The notes under the pieces are model-generated. The model made no database searches, was not told the DNA's origin, and was given only the letters and a program-made list of their open reading frames with translations. Positions 30,404 through 39,115 of a DNA stretch of 64,000 nt are shown in pieces; within the stretch, counting starts at the first letter, position 1; each line of letters opens with the position of its first letter. Made by a program: the position numbers and the translations under genes. Source of the stretch: Methanocaldococcus bathoardescens (GTDB taxonomy: Archaea; AGJL01; Methanococci; Methanococcales; Methanocaldococcaceae); NCBI RefSeq assembly GCF_000739065.1, contig NZ_CP009149.1, positions 868,001-932,000 on the forward strand, read 5' to 3'.

Positions 30404-31897
30404 TTATGATTGATACTCATTAATTCCAAAGGATTTTAATAGCTCAATAACTTTGCTATCATCCTCTTCTCTTGTAACTTTACACATTATAGCAAAGTTT
30501 TTAACAAGACCACAGTTTGGACCTTCTGGAGTTTCTGATGGACATATCTTACCCCAATGTGTTCCGTGCAGTTCTCTTGCTTCAAAGTGTGGCTGTGACC
30601 TTGATAATGGAGAAACTATTCTTCTTAATTGAGAGTTTGTTGCTAAGTAACTTGTTCTATCTAAGAGCTGGCTAACCCCTGTTTTTCCTCCAACCCATGT
30701 TCCTGTTGCCATAGCATGCTTAATTCTTTCAGTTAATATATCACTTCTTACAGCTGCTTGAATTGATGGTGTTTTGTTTCTTAATGTCTGTCTCTCTAAT
30801 TGATATTTTATATCCTTAACAAGTTGGCTGAAAGCATATCTAAACAAATCTTCCATTAAGTCCCCAGCTAACTTAGCTCTTTTATATGCGTAATGGTCTT
30901 TATCATCCTCTCCTCTATACCCAAAGTAAAGTTCTAAAGCGTTTCTTGCCATTATTCCTAAGAACCTAATTTTCTTTGGGAAATCTTCTTTTGTAACTCC
31001 TAAATGGGGCAGTAAATAGTTGCATAAAACTGTTTCAGCTCTCTTTAATCTATAATCCTTTGCCTGCCCTGGAGCTACTCTCTTTCCAATAAATTCTAAA
31101 GCTTCTTCAGGGGTGTTTATATTGTGCTCTTCCCTAATCTCTTGAATGTTTAAAACAATTTCCATAAAGAATCTTTCATCATTAATTGCCTCAATAATGT
31201 CTTTATCTGTCTCAGCCCCAAGTGCTTTCATTAATATAACTAATGGAATCTGCCCAGGCATTCCAGGGAATGTAGCATATAACAAACCATCTGGATGTCT
31301 CTCAACTGTACATAGAGCTCTAAATCCATGTCTTGTTGAAAACACTTTAGCAACATCTACAAGTTTCCCGCTTTTTTCTGCTTTTTCACACAAAATTCTG
31401 TTTGGAATTAAATCTTCTTGAGTAATTAAAACTTTTTCAGTTCCATTAATTATAAAATAGCCAAATGGGTCTTCAGGATCTTCCCCCAACTCTATAAGCT
31501 CTTCCCTTGATTTCCCATATAAGTGGCAGATTTTTGAACCAAGCATTACTGGGAGTTCTCCAATATAAACCTCAACTGTATCTCCTTCTCTTGCATTCTC
31601 TCCTTCACCAATAATAGGAGTCATTTCTAAGTATAATGGGACTGAATATGTTAAATCTCTAATTCTTGCCTCCATTGGAGTTATTGGTCTTATTGAACCA
31701 TCAGCTTCTTTAATAACTGGTTTTCCTACTTTAATTTTCCCTAATTTAACTTTATACCCACCAGAAATCTCTGTCTCAATGTAACCAACTTCATCAATAA
31801 TTTTTTGTAATCTATTTTCTACAAAATCGTTATATGACTCTATCTGGTGGTCTATTAAACCATGTTCTTTAAAATAAGCATCTACTAATTCTCTCAT
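30404..31897 (-). CDS. rpoB2: DNA-directed RNA polymerase subunit B'' (N-terminal part of the second subunit)
   Basis: A 497-residue protein starting MRELVDAYFKEHGLIDHQIESYNDFV after AGGTGGCAATT. Recognisable blocks are YFIINGTEKVLITQEDLIPNRI, ATGTWVGGKTGVSQLLDRTSYLATNSQLRRI and HGTHWGKICPSETPEGPNCGLVKN. It forms the lobe and protrusion of the second-largest subunit. It follows rpoH by 16 bases. Confidence 0.96.
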   Translation of the reverse strand: MRELVDAYFKEHGLIDHQIESYNDFVENRLQKIIDEVGYIETEISGGYKVKLGKIKVGKPVIKEADGSIRPITPMEARIRDLTYSVPLYLEMTPIIGEGENAREGDTVEVYIGELPVMLGSKICHLYGKSREELIELGEDPEDPFGYFIINGTEKVLITQEDLIPNRILCEKAEKSGKLVDVAKVFSTRHGFRALCTVERHPDGLLYATFPGMPGQIPLVILMKALGAETDKDIIEAINDERFFMEIVLNIQEIREEHNINTPEEALEFIGKRVAPGQAKDYRLKRAETVLCNYLLPHLGVTKEDFPKKIRFLGIMARNALELYFGYRGEDDKDHYAYKRAKLAGDLMEDLFRYAFSQLVKDIKYQLERQTLRNKTPSIQAAVRSDILTERIKHAMATGTWVGGKTGVSQLLDRTSYLATNSQLRRIVSPLSRSQPHFEARELHGTHWGKICPSETPEGPNCGLVKNFAIMCKVTREEDDSKVIELLKSFGINEYQS

Positions 31898-31913
31898 AAT
31901 TGCCACCTATTTT

Positions 31914-32150
31914 TTAAATAATCCTTTTAATGACTAATCTATAAGCTACAGTAACCCCAGCTGTTGGACTTTTTCTAATTATTCTAATAACATCTCCCTC
32001 TTTAGCTCCAATCTCCTGAATAACAGGGTCATCTTCATAAATTTTTGGCAATTGCTGAATCTTTATATTGTATCTCTTTAAAATCTCCTCAACTTCTTCT
32101 TTTGGAACTATTTCATGCTTTGGAACCAGTATGTGGTCTGTGACCTTCAA
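31914..32150 (-). CDS. rpoH: DNA-directed RNA polymerase subunit H (Rpb5 C-terminal domain homologue)
   Basis: A 78-residue protein, MKVTDHILVPKHEIVPKEEVEEILKRYNIK, with the C-terminal GDVIRIIRKSPTAGVTVAYRLVIKR. It matches archaeal RpoH, equal to the assembly domain of eukaryotic Rpb5. It starts at a TTG after GGGAGGAGTAACC. It heads the operon. The 170-base gap upstream is AT-rich except a patch at about 32208-32245 containing the palindrome GATGCATC. Confidence 0.95.
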   Translation of the reverse strand: MKVTDHILVPKHEIVPKEEVEEILKRYNIKIQQLPKIYEDDPVIQEIGAKEGDVIRIIRKSPTAGVTVAYRLVIKRII

Positions 32151-32319
32151 GGTTACTCCTCCCTTACAGTTTTCTTTAAATACTATAAAAAATAAATATT
32201 AAAAAAAGAACAGCTGAGTGAAAGAGATAACTGTGATGCATCCTTAAAAATATTTCTTTCTCATATTTATTTTTTACTTTTATTGCTCTATAGAAATATT
32301 TTTTTATTTGAATTTTTTG

Positions 32320-33159
32320 TTAATTTTTTACAGCTACTTTAGCCTTCTTTTTAGTCCCCTCCTTTAGATTTCTAATAAACTCTTCCAATTCTTTTAGGAA
32401 TTTCTCTTCATCTTTTATTTGTCCATTCTCATCCAAATGTTTCTCAACAATCTTAACAATCGCACTTCCTACAATAGCTCCATCTGCTATCTCAGTTATT
32501 TCCTCAACATGCTCTCTCTTTGAGATTCCAAACCCTACACAGGCAGGGATTTTTGAAAACTTTTTAACTCTCTTAATTAACTCTTTTGTCTCTTCAGCTA
32601 CTTTTTCTCTCGCCCCAGTAATTCCAGTTACTGATACAACATAAACAAATCCGCTACATTTTTCCAAAATTTTTTTAAGTCTATCATCAGGTGTTGTTGG
32701 GGCTACCAAAAATATTAAATCAACCCCATACTTTTTACAGTAATTGTATAGGCTATCTGCCTCCTCAATTGGTAAATCAGGGACTATAATCCCAGCAATC
32801 CCCGACTCTTTACATTTTTTAACAAACTCTTCTTCACCCATTTTAAATATAATATTATAATAAGTTAAAAACACCTTTGGAGTGTTTGGAAATTTCTCAT
32901 TTAATTTTTTAGCCAATTCAAATGCTTTTAAAGGATTCATTCCGCTACTTAAAGCTCTAACATCTGCTTTTTGTATTGTAATCCCATCTGCAACCGGGTC
33001 AGAAAATGGAATGCCTATTTCAACAATATCAGCATGCTTACAAATAACTTCCAAAGCCTTTTCTGAAATTTCCAAGTTTGGATCTCCTCCCACATAAAAT
33101 GCAACAAATGCCTTTTCTCCTTTGTTTTTTAACTCTTCAAATTTTTCTGCTAATTTCAT
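32320..33159 (-). CDS. trpA: Tryptophan synthase alpha chain
   Basis: A 279-residue TIM barrel starting MKLAEKFEELKNKGEKAFVAFYVGGDPN. It has the catalytic glutamate in DIVEIGIPFSDPVADG and the catalytic aspartate in GIIVPDLPIEEADSL, with GFGISKREHV as the phosphate site. It cleaves indole-3-glycerol phosphate to indole for TrpB. Two upstream in-frame ATG/TTG codons are possible. It follows trpB with a hairpin in the gap. Confidence 0.95.
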   Translation of the reverse strand: MKLAEKFEELKNKGEKAFVAFYVGGDPNLEISEKALEVICKHADIVEIGIPFSDPVADGITIQKADVRALSSGMNPLKAFELAKKLNEKFPNTPKVFLTYYNIIFKMGEEEFVKKCKESGIAGIIVPDLPIEEADSLYNYCKKYGVDLIFLVAPTTPDDRLKKILEKCSGFVYVVSVTGITGAREKVAEETKELIKRVKKFSKIPACVGFGISKREHVEEITEIADGAIVGSAIVKIVEKHLDENGQIKDEEKFLKELEEFIRNLKEGTKKKAKVAVKN

Positions 33160-33204
33160 AATCATCCACTCCAACCTTTTAGTAAAAGCTTGACCAAAAC
33201 GGAT

Positions 33205-33237
33205 ACATTAAAAAGGGACTTTCAGTCCCTTTAATGT
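33205..33237. terminator. Hairpin between trpB and trpA
   Basis: ACATTAAAAAGGGACT, the loop TTC, and AGTCCCTTTAATGT form a 14-bp stem with a two-base bulge. On the minus (transcribed) strand the 3' arm carries TTTTT after the GC-rich part, so it may act as a partial terminator or mRNA-processing site that lowers trpA relative to trpB. Its role is inferred. Confidence 0.5.
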
Positions 33238-33271
33238 CTCTTAGGATTATCTCAAGTAACCGTATATGTCT

Positions 33272-34477
33272 TTAAATCTCCCTTCCTAATGCCTTAGCAA
33301 CTGTCTGAACATCTTTATCTCCTCTACCAGACAAGTTTATAACCATTATATCATCTTTATCTAACTCATTTGCCAATTTAACAGCATAAGCTAAAGCATG
33401 AGAGCTTTCTAATGCTGGTAAAATTCCCTCTAACCTACAGAGTAATTGAAATGCCTCTAAAGCTTCATCATCAGTTACACAAACCGCTTTAATCCTTCCT
33501 TCATCCTTTAAAAATGAAAGCTCAGGGCCGACTCCAGGATAGTCTAAACCTGCTGAAATGCTATAGCTTTCTTCTATCTGTCCAAACTCATCCTCTTTAA
33601 CATAAATCTTAGCCCCATGTAAAACTCCAACTTCTCCAGCACATAATGAAGCTCCATGCATTCCTGTTTCTATTCCTTTTCCTCCAGCTTCAACAGCATA
33701 AAGCTCTACATCATCATCTAAAAACTCATAAAACGCCCCTATAGCATTACTTCCCCCTCCAACACATGCAACAATAACATCTGGCAATCTTCCCTCTTTT
33801 TCTAATATTTGCTCTCTAATCTCTTTTCCTATAACTCTCTGAAACTCTCTAACCATCATTGGGTATGGATGAGGTCCTAAAGCAGAGCCAAGCAAATAGT
33901 AGGTGGTTCTAACATTGGTTGTCCAATCTCTTAAAGCTTCATTTACTGCATCTTTTAACGTCTGTGAGCCACCAAAAACAGGAACAACTTTAGCTCCCAT
34001 CAACTCCATTCTAAAAACATTTAATTTTTGCCTTTCAACATCCTTAGCTCCCATGTAAATGACACATTCTAATCCAAGCTTAGCACATGCTGCTGCAGTA
34101 GCAACTCCATGCTGTCCAGCTCCTGTTTCTGCTATAACCCTCTTTTTTCCCATCTTTTTAGCTAATAAAGCTTGTCCTAAAGCGTTGTTTATTTTATGAG
34201 CTCCTAAATGAGCTAAATCCTCTCTCTTTAAATAAACTTTGCATCCTAATTCTTCACTCAGTCTTTCAGCATAGTATAATGGTGTTGGCCTCCCAACGTA
34301 ATCCCTTAATAAAGCATAATATTCTTCTCTAAAGTTTCCCTCATTATTTATCCAAAATCTTTTGAATGCCTCTTCTAATTCAGTTATAGCTGGAACTAAT
34401 GTTTCTGGAACAAATTTACCTCCGTATATTCCAAATTTTCCATTTTCATCTGGATATTTATCCTTATATTTCTTCAA
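33272..34477 (-). CDS. trpB: Tryptophan synthase beta chain
   Basis: A 401-residue PLP enzyme. The start TTG at 34477 follows GAGGTGTCTGTC; the GTG at 34486 lies on the ribosome binding site. The PLP lysine is in [17 protein letters not shown], and the phosphate loop is [12 protein letters not shown]. It condenses indole with serine to tryptophan. It is a TrpB1-type beta chain, paired with trpA directly downstream; other trp genes are not in the window. Confidence 0.96.
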   Translation of the reverse strand: MKKYKDKYPDENGKFGIYGGKFVPETLVPAITELEEAFKRFWINNEGNFREEYYALLRDYVGRPTPLYYAERLSEELGCKVYLKREDLAHLGAHKINNALGQALLAKKMGKKRVIAETGAGQHGVATAAACAKLGLECVIYMGAKDVERQKLNVFRMELMGAKVVPVFGGSQTLKDAVNEALRDWTTNVRTTYYLLGSALGPHPYPMMVREFQRVIGKEIREQILEKEGRLPDVIVACVGGGSNAIGAFYEFLDDDVELYAVEAGGKGIETGMHGASLCAGEVGVLHGAKIYVKEDEFGQIEESYSISAGLDYPGVGPELSFLKDEGRIKAVCVTDDEALEAFQLLCRLEGILPALESSHALAYAVKLANELDKDDIMVINLSGRGDKDVQTVAKALGREI

Positions 34478-34497
34478 GACAGACACCTCAGGAAATG

Positions 34498-34711
34498 TAT
34501 AGTGTTTTTCAAAACTTAATGCAATTTATAAGGTATGGATATATAGTTTTTTGCAAAATTTATTAAAATTAATATGGAAGATTTGAACGCCTTCTAAAAA
34601 GTAGGCGTTCATAAGTGCCTTATTCATTCCAGGATGTTTTGCAAAAAACTATAAAAGCCTTTGGCTTTTATAAATGCCATTTTCCACATAAACATTTTGA
34701 AAAACACTATA
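34498..34711. mobile_element. Outer MITE-like element with 17-bp perfect terminal inverted repeats, interrupted by another
   Basis: TATAGTGTTTTTCAAAA (34498-34514) and its exact complement (34695-34711) bound 214 bases in the gap upstream of trpB. The interior after removing the inner element aligns along its length with the uninterrupted copy at 37830-37933: both read caaaa-ttaa/tatc-tgcaattt, taaggtat, then ATAAAAGCCTTTGG and TTTTCCACA. No transposase is present, so it would be a non-autonomous element. It separates trpB from the ZIP gene and overlaps the trpB promoter region. Confidence 0.7.
34542..34653. mobile_element. Inner MITE-like element inserted in the outer one
   Basis: TATAGTTTTTTGCAAAA (34542-34558) and its exact complement (34637-34653) bound 112 bases. 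The core holds the hairpin GAACGCCT/AGGCGTTC (34584-34610). Comparing with the uninterrupted copy at 37830 shows the insertion point was GGTATGGATA-TA-AAAGCC, which fits a 2-base TA target duplication, as in the IS630/Tc1-mariner group. No transposase is in the window. Confidence 0.7.
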
Positions 34712-34770
34712 ATTAGATTTTAAGCTCTGAAATAATTATAAGAAATATTCATACTTATACATTATTGAAG

Positions 34771-35466
34771 TTAGTGTAGTGTAAGAAGTCCAGCTAAAAT
34801 ATAGCCTAACAGGATATATAAGAAAGATTTTTCTCTTTTATGTTCATAAATGTGAGGGACAAGCATAAGAAATGTTCCTAAAAAAATTCCTCCTGAAAAT
34901 GCTAACAATATTTTTAAAGATATAGTTTTTAAAGTCATTAGTCCAATAACAGCCCCAATAACTGTTCCCAATGACACAATAGCCCCTATAAAGAAAGGAT
35001 TTCTATAAACTCCTTTTAGTGGAGACATTAAAACAAATCCTGCTGGTAGTTTATGCATTAATATAGCAAGATATAGTGGAAGGCCAATATTGCTAATATA
35101 AGAGACAGCTATAATCAATCCATCTATAAACGTATGAATAAAAAAAGATATTGGATATATAAATTTAATTTTAAGCTCTTCTTCTAAATTATCACAATCT
35201 ACGCAGTATTTTTTTGATAATGGACAGTATGCAAGATATCTTTCAATAAGATAAACAGTTATCATCCCCAAAACTATAAATATTGCAAATCCCTCAAAGA
35301 AAGATTTTGGAAGTAATATTAAAGTTGCAACTCCAAATATAAATCCAAAAGAAATTGCCTCAAATTCATATTTATATTTTAGAGATACAGAGTAATATGC
35401 TAAAATTTCACCAACGCACATAACAATAAAACTTAAAATTGCAATAAATATTGGAATCTCATCCAT
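34771..35466 (-). CDS. ZIP family metal transporter
   Basis: A 231-residue membrane protein with about eight hydrophobic segments. It has the ZIP metal-site motifs SFFIHTFIDGLIIAVS and AILMHKLPAGFVLMSP, plus a C-terminal HIYEH. A cysteine group YCPLSKKYCVDC lies in the cytosolic loop, possibly a metal-binding loop in place of the usual histidine stretch. It starts MDEIPIFIAILSF after GGTGTC. Zinc or iron import is likely. Confidence 0.85.
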   Translation of the reverse strand: MDEIPIFIAILSFIVMCVGEILAYYSVSLKYKYEFEAISFGFIFGVATLILLPKSFFEGFAIFIVLGMITVYLIERYLAYCPLSKKYCVDCDNLEEELKIKFIYPISFFIHTFIDGLIIAVSYISNIGLPLYLAILMHKLPAGFVLMSPLKGVYRNPFFIGAIVSLGTVIGAVIGLMTLKTISLKILLAFSGGIFLGTFLMLVPHIYEHKREKSFLYILLGYILAGLLTLH

Positions 35467-35721
35467 AAAAGACACCAAGTTAGATATTTCTTACCTTTAC
35501 TATTATATTTATTGTTTATTGTATTTATTTAACTTAGCTAATGCTTACGATATTAAAATTTCTAATATATTATATTAATTAAGTTAATAGTTATTATTTT
35601 TTAATAAGAAATTTCAAAATATATTTATATCTAATTAATACTCTAAATGATTAGTAAGATATTTATCAGACAAATTGTGATAATACTAATATCCATATTA
35701 AGTATTAAAAAAGGTGATACT

Positions 35722-36555
35722 TTGGTAGTAAAAATAGGAATAATAAAGTGTGGTAATATTGGGGTTTCCCCAGTTATTGACTTGGCATTAGATGAGAGAG
35801 CAGATAGAAAAGATATAGCAGTTAGAATTTTAGGTAGTGGGGCTAAAATGGACCCAGAATCTGTTGAAGACGTTACAAAAAAGATGGTTGAAGATATTAA
35901 ACCTGATTTTATTATTTACGTAGGTCCAAACCCAGCCGCTCCGGGGCCAAAAAAGGCAAGAGAAATTTTAAGCCAAAGTGGAATTCCTACAATAATTATC
36001 GGTGACGCTCCAGGTTTGAGAGTTAAGGATGAGATGGAACAGCAAGGATTAGGTTATATAATTGTAAAATGTGACCCAATGATTGGTGCAAGAAGAGAGT
36101 TTTTAGACCCTGTTGAAATGGCATTATTTAATGCAGATGTCATAAGAGTCGTAGCAGGAACTGGAGCTTTAAGAATTGTTCAAGAAGCTATTGATAAGGT
36201 TATTGACGCAATTAAAGAAGGTAAAGAGCCAGAGCTTCCAAGAATTGTAATTAATGAAGAAAAAGCTGTTGAAGCTATGGAATTCACCAATCCTTATGCA
36301 AAGGTAAAGGCAATGGCTGCCTTTGTTATTGCTGAAAAGGTTGGGGATGTTGATGTTAAGGGCTGTTTCATGACAAAAGAGGCAGAGAAATATATTCCAA
36401 TTGTTGCATCAGCTCATGAAATGCTTAGATATGCCGCTAAGTTAGTAGATGAAGCAAGAGAGTTAGAGAAAGCAATGGATGCAGTTAGTAGAAAACCACA
36501 CAGCACAGAAGGTAAAAGATTAAGTAAAAAAGCATTAATGGAAAAACCACAATAA
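35722..36555 (+). CDS. mtd: F420-dependent methylenetetrahydromethanopterin dehydrogenase
   Basis: A 277-residue protein. The true start is the TTG at 35722 (VVKIGIIKCGNIGVSPVIDLALDERADR) after GGTGAT; the frame upstream to 35647 is hydrophobic noise. It has the Mtd blocks FIIYVGPNPAAPGPKKAREIL and KCDPMIGARREFLDPVEMALFNADVIRV. It reduces methenyl-H4MPT to methylene-H4MPT with F420H2, a mid step of methanogenesis. It stands alone, as in related genomes. Confidence 0.96.
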   Translation: MVVKIGIIKCGNIGVSPVIDLALDERADRKDIAVRILGSGAKMDPESVEDVTKKMVEDIKPDFIIYVGPNPAAPGPKKAREILSQSGIPTIIIGDAPGLRVKDEMEQQGLGYIIVKCDPMIGARREFLDPVEMALFNADVIRVVAGTGALRIVQEAIDKVIDAIKEGKEPELPRIVINEEKAVEAMEFTNPYAKVKAMAAFVIAEKVGDVDVKGCFMTKEAEKYIPIVASAHEMLRYAAKLVDEARELEKAMDAVSRKPHSTEGKRLSKKALMEKPQ

Positions 36556-36566
36556 GTTATTCTTTT

Positions 36567-36830
36567 CTAATCTTTTCTTTTTATTATTTTACATATCTCT
36601 TTTAGCAACTGCAATTTATTTCCTTTATAATCAACTTCCACACATCCACACATCTCCCAATGTTGTCTTGGATATCTCTTTTCTCTATAAATCTTTGGTT
36701 CTAATCCAAGCTTTTTTAATGCCTTTTCAATATCTTTTAAACTTGGATTTTCTATAGCTAAATCTTCTGGAACTCTTCTCCCTTCTCTCCTACTTTTCTT
36801 TTTATCAATATAAGCTGGCCAAATAATCAT
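36567..36830 (-). CDS. srp19: Signal recognition particle 19 kDa protein
   Basis: An 87-residue protein starting MIIWPAYIDKKKSRREGRRVPEDLA after GGGGTGTTTTT; the longer frame from 36887 overlaps corA. It has the RNA-contact segment KIYREKRYPRQHWEMCGCVEVD. SRP19 binds helices 6 and 8 of 7S RNA and prepares it for SRP54 binding. It lies directly after corA, with a 22-base gap. Confidence 0.95.
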   Translation of the reverse strand: MIIWPAYIDKKKSRREGRRVPEDLAIENPSLKDIEKALKKLGLEPKIYREKRYPRQHWEMCGCVEVDYKGNKLQLLKEICKIIKRKD

Positions 36831-36852
36831 AAAAACACCCCAGAAATTCTTG

Positions 36853-37806
36853 CTAAATCCATCCTGACCTTCTGAATATATAGACAAATGTTATTATAGT
36901 GATAATCATCAAAGCCATTACAAGCCAGAAACCTTGAGGGTTACTTGCTAAAGGTAAATAAGAGAAATTCATCCCATATATTCCCGTAATCCACATGGGA
37001 ACAGCGAAAATTGTTGTAACCATAGTTAAAATTTTCATAATTTGGTTCATTTTTATATTTTCTAATGAGAGAGTTATATCCATCATTGATGTCAAAACCT
37101 CTCTATAAGTTGCTGACATATCAATCAACTGTAAAGTGTCATAGTATAGGTCTTCAAAGTTTTCTCTATCTTCTCTTGTAGTTATTGGAAGATACTTCCT
37201 CTTTAACAAAACTAAAACATCTCTATTAGCTATCAAAGATTTGTGAAAATAAACTAAGGTCTTTCTTAAACTTAATATCCCTTCCATAACTTCCCTATCA
37301 TATCCAACTAATAATTTATCCTCTAACTCTTCCAACTCATCCTCTAATCCTATTAAAATCCTCGAATAACTTCTTGTAATCTCATTTAATATATGATATA
37401 ACAAAAAGCCTATTCCTCTCTCAAACACAACCCTTGGCTTTTTTGTTAATATCAATTTATGTAATCTTCCAATTGCTTTTATTTTATCTGAGTGAATCGT
37501 TAATAATATATTATTTTTAATATAGATTCCAAGAGATGTTGTTGTAATATCTTCTTCAAATAATGGGGCTTTGAAAATAATTAAGTAAAAGTCCTCATCT
37601 TCCTCTACTCTTGGAATTTCCTGCTCATCTAAACCAATTTGTAAATCAGAGACAGAAATATCAATTTTTTTAGAGAGTTTATACAACTCTTCATCTTTTG
37701 GGTCATAACAATCAATCCAAATAAGTTTATAATCTTCAAAGTTAATCTCATCAAATTTTGGCTCAACAATGCTACCATCCTTAGATATAGCAATTACTGT
37801 AATCAT
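36853..37806 (-). CDS. corA: CorA family magnesium/cobalt transporter
   Basis: A 317-residue protein: a large cytosolic N-terminal domain, a long helix (YSRILIGLEDELEELEDKLL...), and two C-terminal membrane segments with the signature GIYGMNF between them. The C-terminal end is basic (FRRSGWI). CorA forms pentameric magnesium channels. It is upstream of srp19 on the same strand; its promoter region holds the 37830 repeat. Confidence 0.93.
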   Translation of the reverse strand: MITVIAISKDGSIVEPKFDEINFEDYKLIWIDCYDPKDEELYKLSKKIDISVSDLQIGLDEQEIPRVEEDEDFYLIIFKAPLFEEDITTTSLGIYIKNNILLTIHSDKIKAIGRLHKLILTKKPRVVFERGIGFLLYHILNEITRSYSRILIGLEDELEELEDKLLVGYDREVMEGILSLRKTLVYFHKSLIANRDVLVLLKRKYLPITTREDRENFEDLYYDTLQLIDMSATYREVLTSMMDITLSLENIKMNQIMKILTMVTTIFAVPMWITGIYGMNFSYLPLASNPQGFWLVMALMIITIITFVYIFRRSGWI

Positions 37807-37829
37807 ATTAGCCCTTTGTAATGTTTAAT

Positions 37830-37933
37830 TATGGTCATTGTTCAAAATTATCTGCAATTTCTAAGGTATTGGTATAAAAGCCTTTGGTTATTATAAGTAC
37901 CTTTTTCCACAAAACTTTTTGAAAATGACTATA
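37830..37933. repeat. Uninterrupted copy of the outer TIR element
   Basis: The left end TATGGTCATTGTTCAAAA and right end TTTTGAAAATGACTATA are imperfect inverted repeats (one mismatch, one insertion). The interior aligns with 34498-34711 without its inner insert, including ATAAAAGCCTTTGG and TTTTTCCACA. Two diverged copies about 3 kb apart, both in gene-free gaps and both just upstream of genes, support a repeat family. Confidence 0.65.
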
Positions 37934-37936
37934 AAT

Positions 37937-38998
37937 TTAATCCTCGTCTGAACTTTTAGTGAATAGAATGACAGAGAGGATAATTGTAATAGATATGTAG
38001 ATTATAACATACATAACAAACGTTATAAACCCAATTTCTCCCAACAAATAGTTTCCACCAGTAATGATTAGCTCTCTTGTAATGAATATACATATCAAAT
38101 AGAAAAAATACTTTTTAAAGATTTCTAAGAGTCCTTGTTCAGAATGTATAACATTATCTACAAACTTTCCAACCATTAAAATTAGTAAAGCTAAAACCAT
38201 AGAATCCACAAAATGTAATAAAAATTTACCAATAAACTCATTCAGTGTTGTTAATTGATGAGTTGAGCTTATTGAGTATGTAAGTCCAATAATTAATATA
38301 AATAAAGATATAGTTACTGAGATTGGAAAAACTCTCCCAATTTCAAACTCTTCTTTATTTTTAATTTTCTCAACCAATAACTTTCTAACTCCTACACCTT
38401 CTGACAATATATACAACCCAATAATTCCAACAACAATCCTCCAACCTATATCTGCAAATATTGCATACAATATCAAAGAAAAACCAGTAAATGTTAAAAT
38501 TAAAGGGATGTATTCTTCCATAGTCTTTTTTATAAACTCCTGAATTAAATAGTAAGTGGATTCTAAGGTTTCACTCTGTTTAACAACAACTCTCTTTTTC
38601 CATACAAAAACATTTTTTGATTCTAAGTATTTTAAAATCATCTCATCCTCTTTTCCATCAGAGACCAGATAAATAAAATCTGGATTATATAGATATAATA
38701 AAAAGTCTATCTGCTCTTTCAATCTTAAAGCACATTTCTCTGATTCAACATCAACATCTCCAGAAATTGTAGCTATCTCAACATCTTTTCCACTTGCTTT
38801 TAATTCATCATAAATCTTAACTCCCCCAAGAATTGCATTTACATCACTATCTCCAGGGTCTTCCAAACCTAATTTTATCAATGCTTTTATATTCTCTTCT
38901 CTTCCCAAAATTGGTGTGTTCAAACCAGCTTTTCTTCCAATATCATCATCAATATCAACAACAAGAACAAGATAATTTTTTACTTTTTCTCCTGGCAT
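37937..38998 (-). CDS. DUF373 family membrane protein
   Basis: A 353-residue protein starting MPGEKVKNYLVLVVDIDDDIGRKAG after AGAGGGAGCAG. The N-terminal 170 residues are a soluble domain with VLVVDIDDD, GGVKIYDEL and YLVSDGKEDE; the C-terminal half has about six membrane segments. This is the layout of DUF373, found mainly in archaea and of unknown role. The acidic N-terminal motif suggests a nucleotide- or metal-binding domain tied to the membrane. Confidence 0.8.
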   Translation of the reverse strand: MPGEKVKNYLVLVVDIDDDIGRKAGLNTPILGREENIKALIKLGLEDPGDSDVNAILGGVKIYDELKASGKDVEIATISGDVDVESEKCALRLKEQIDFLLYLYNPDFIYLVSDGKEDEMILKYLESKNVFVWKKRVVVKQSETLESTYYLIQEFIKKTMEEYIPLILTFTGFSLILYAIFADIGWRIVVGIIGLYILSEGVGVRKLLVEKIKNKEEFEIGRVFPISVTISLFILIIGLTYSISSTHQLTTLNEFIGKFLLHFVDSMVLALLILMVGKFVDNVIHSEQGLLEIFKKYFFYLICIFITRELIITGGNYLLGEIGFITFVMYVIIYISITIILSVILFTKSSDED

Positions 38999-39115
38999 CT
39001 CTGCTCCCTCTAATAAGCAAATAAAGATAAACAGTAGAAATTTGGTCAAAAAATAAAACAAACAATTTAACAGTATTCATTATATTATATATAAATTTAG
39101 CCATTTTTATAAAAT

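Noticed and set aside
32205-32250. GC-rich patch in the rpoH upstream gap as a C/D box sRNA
   Set aside because: A CTGA and a GTGATGC are present, but no C box precedes the first and the order fails on both strands; more likely a promoter or leader.
33205-33237. CRISPR repeat unit
   Set aside because: Single copy, self-complementary over its full length, and no spacer-repeat periodicity on either side.
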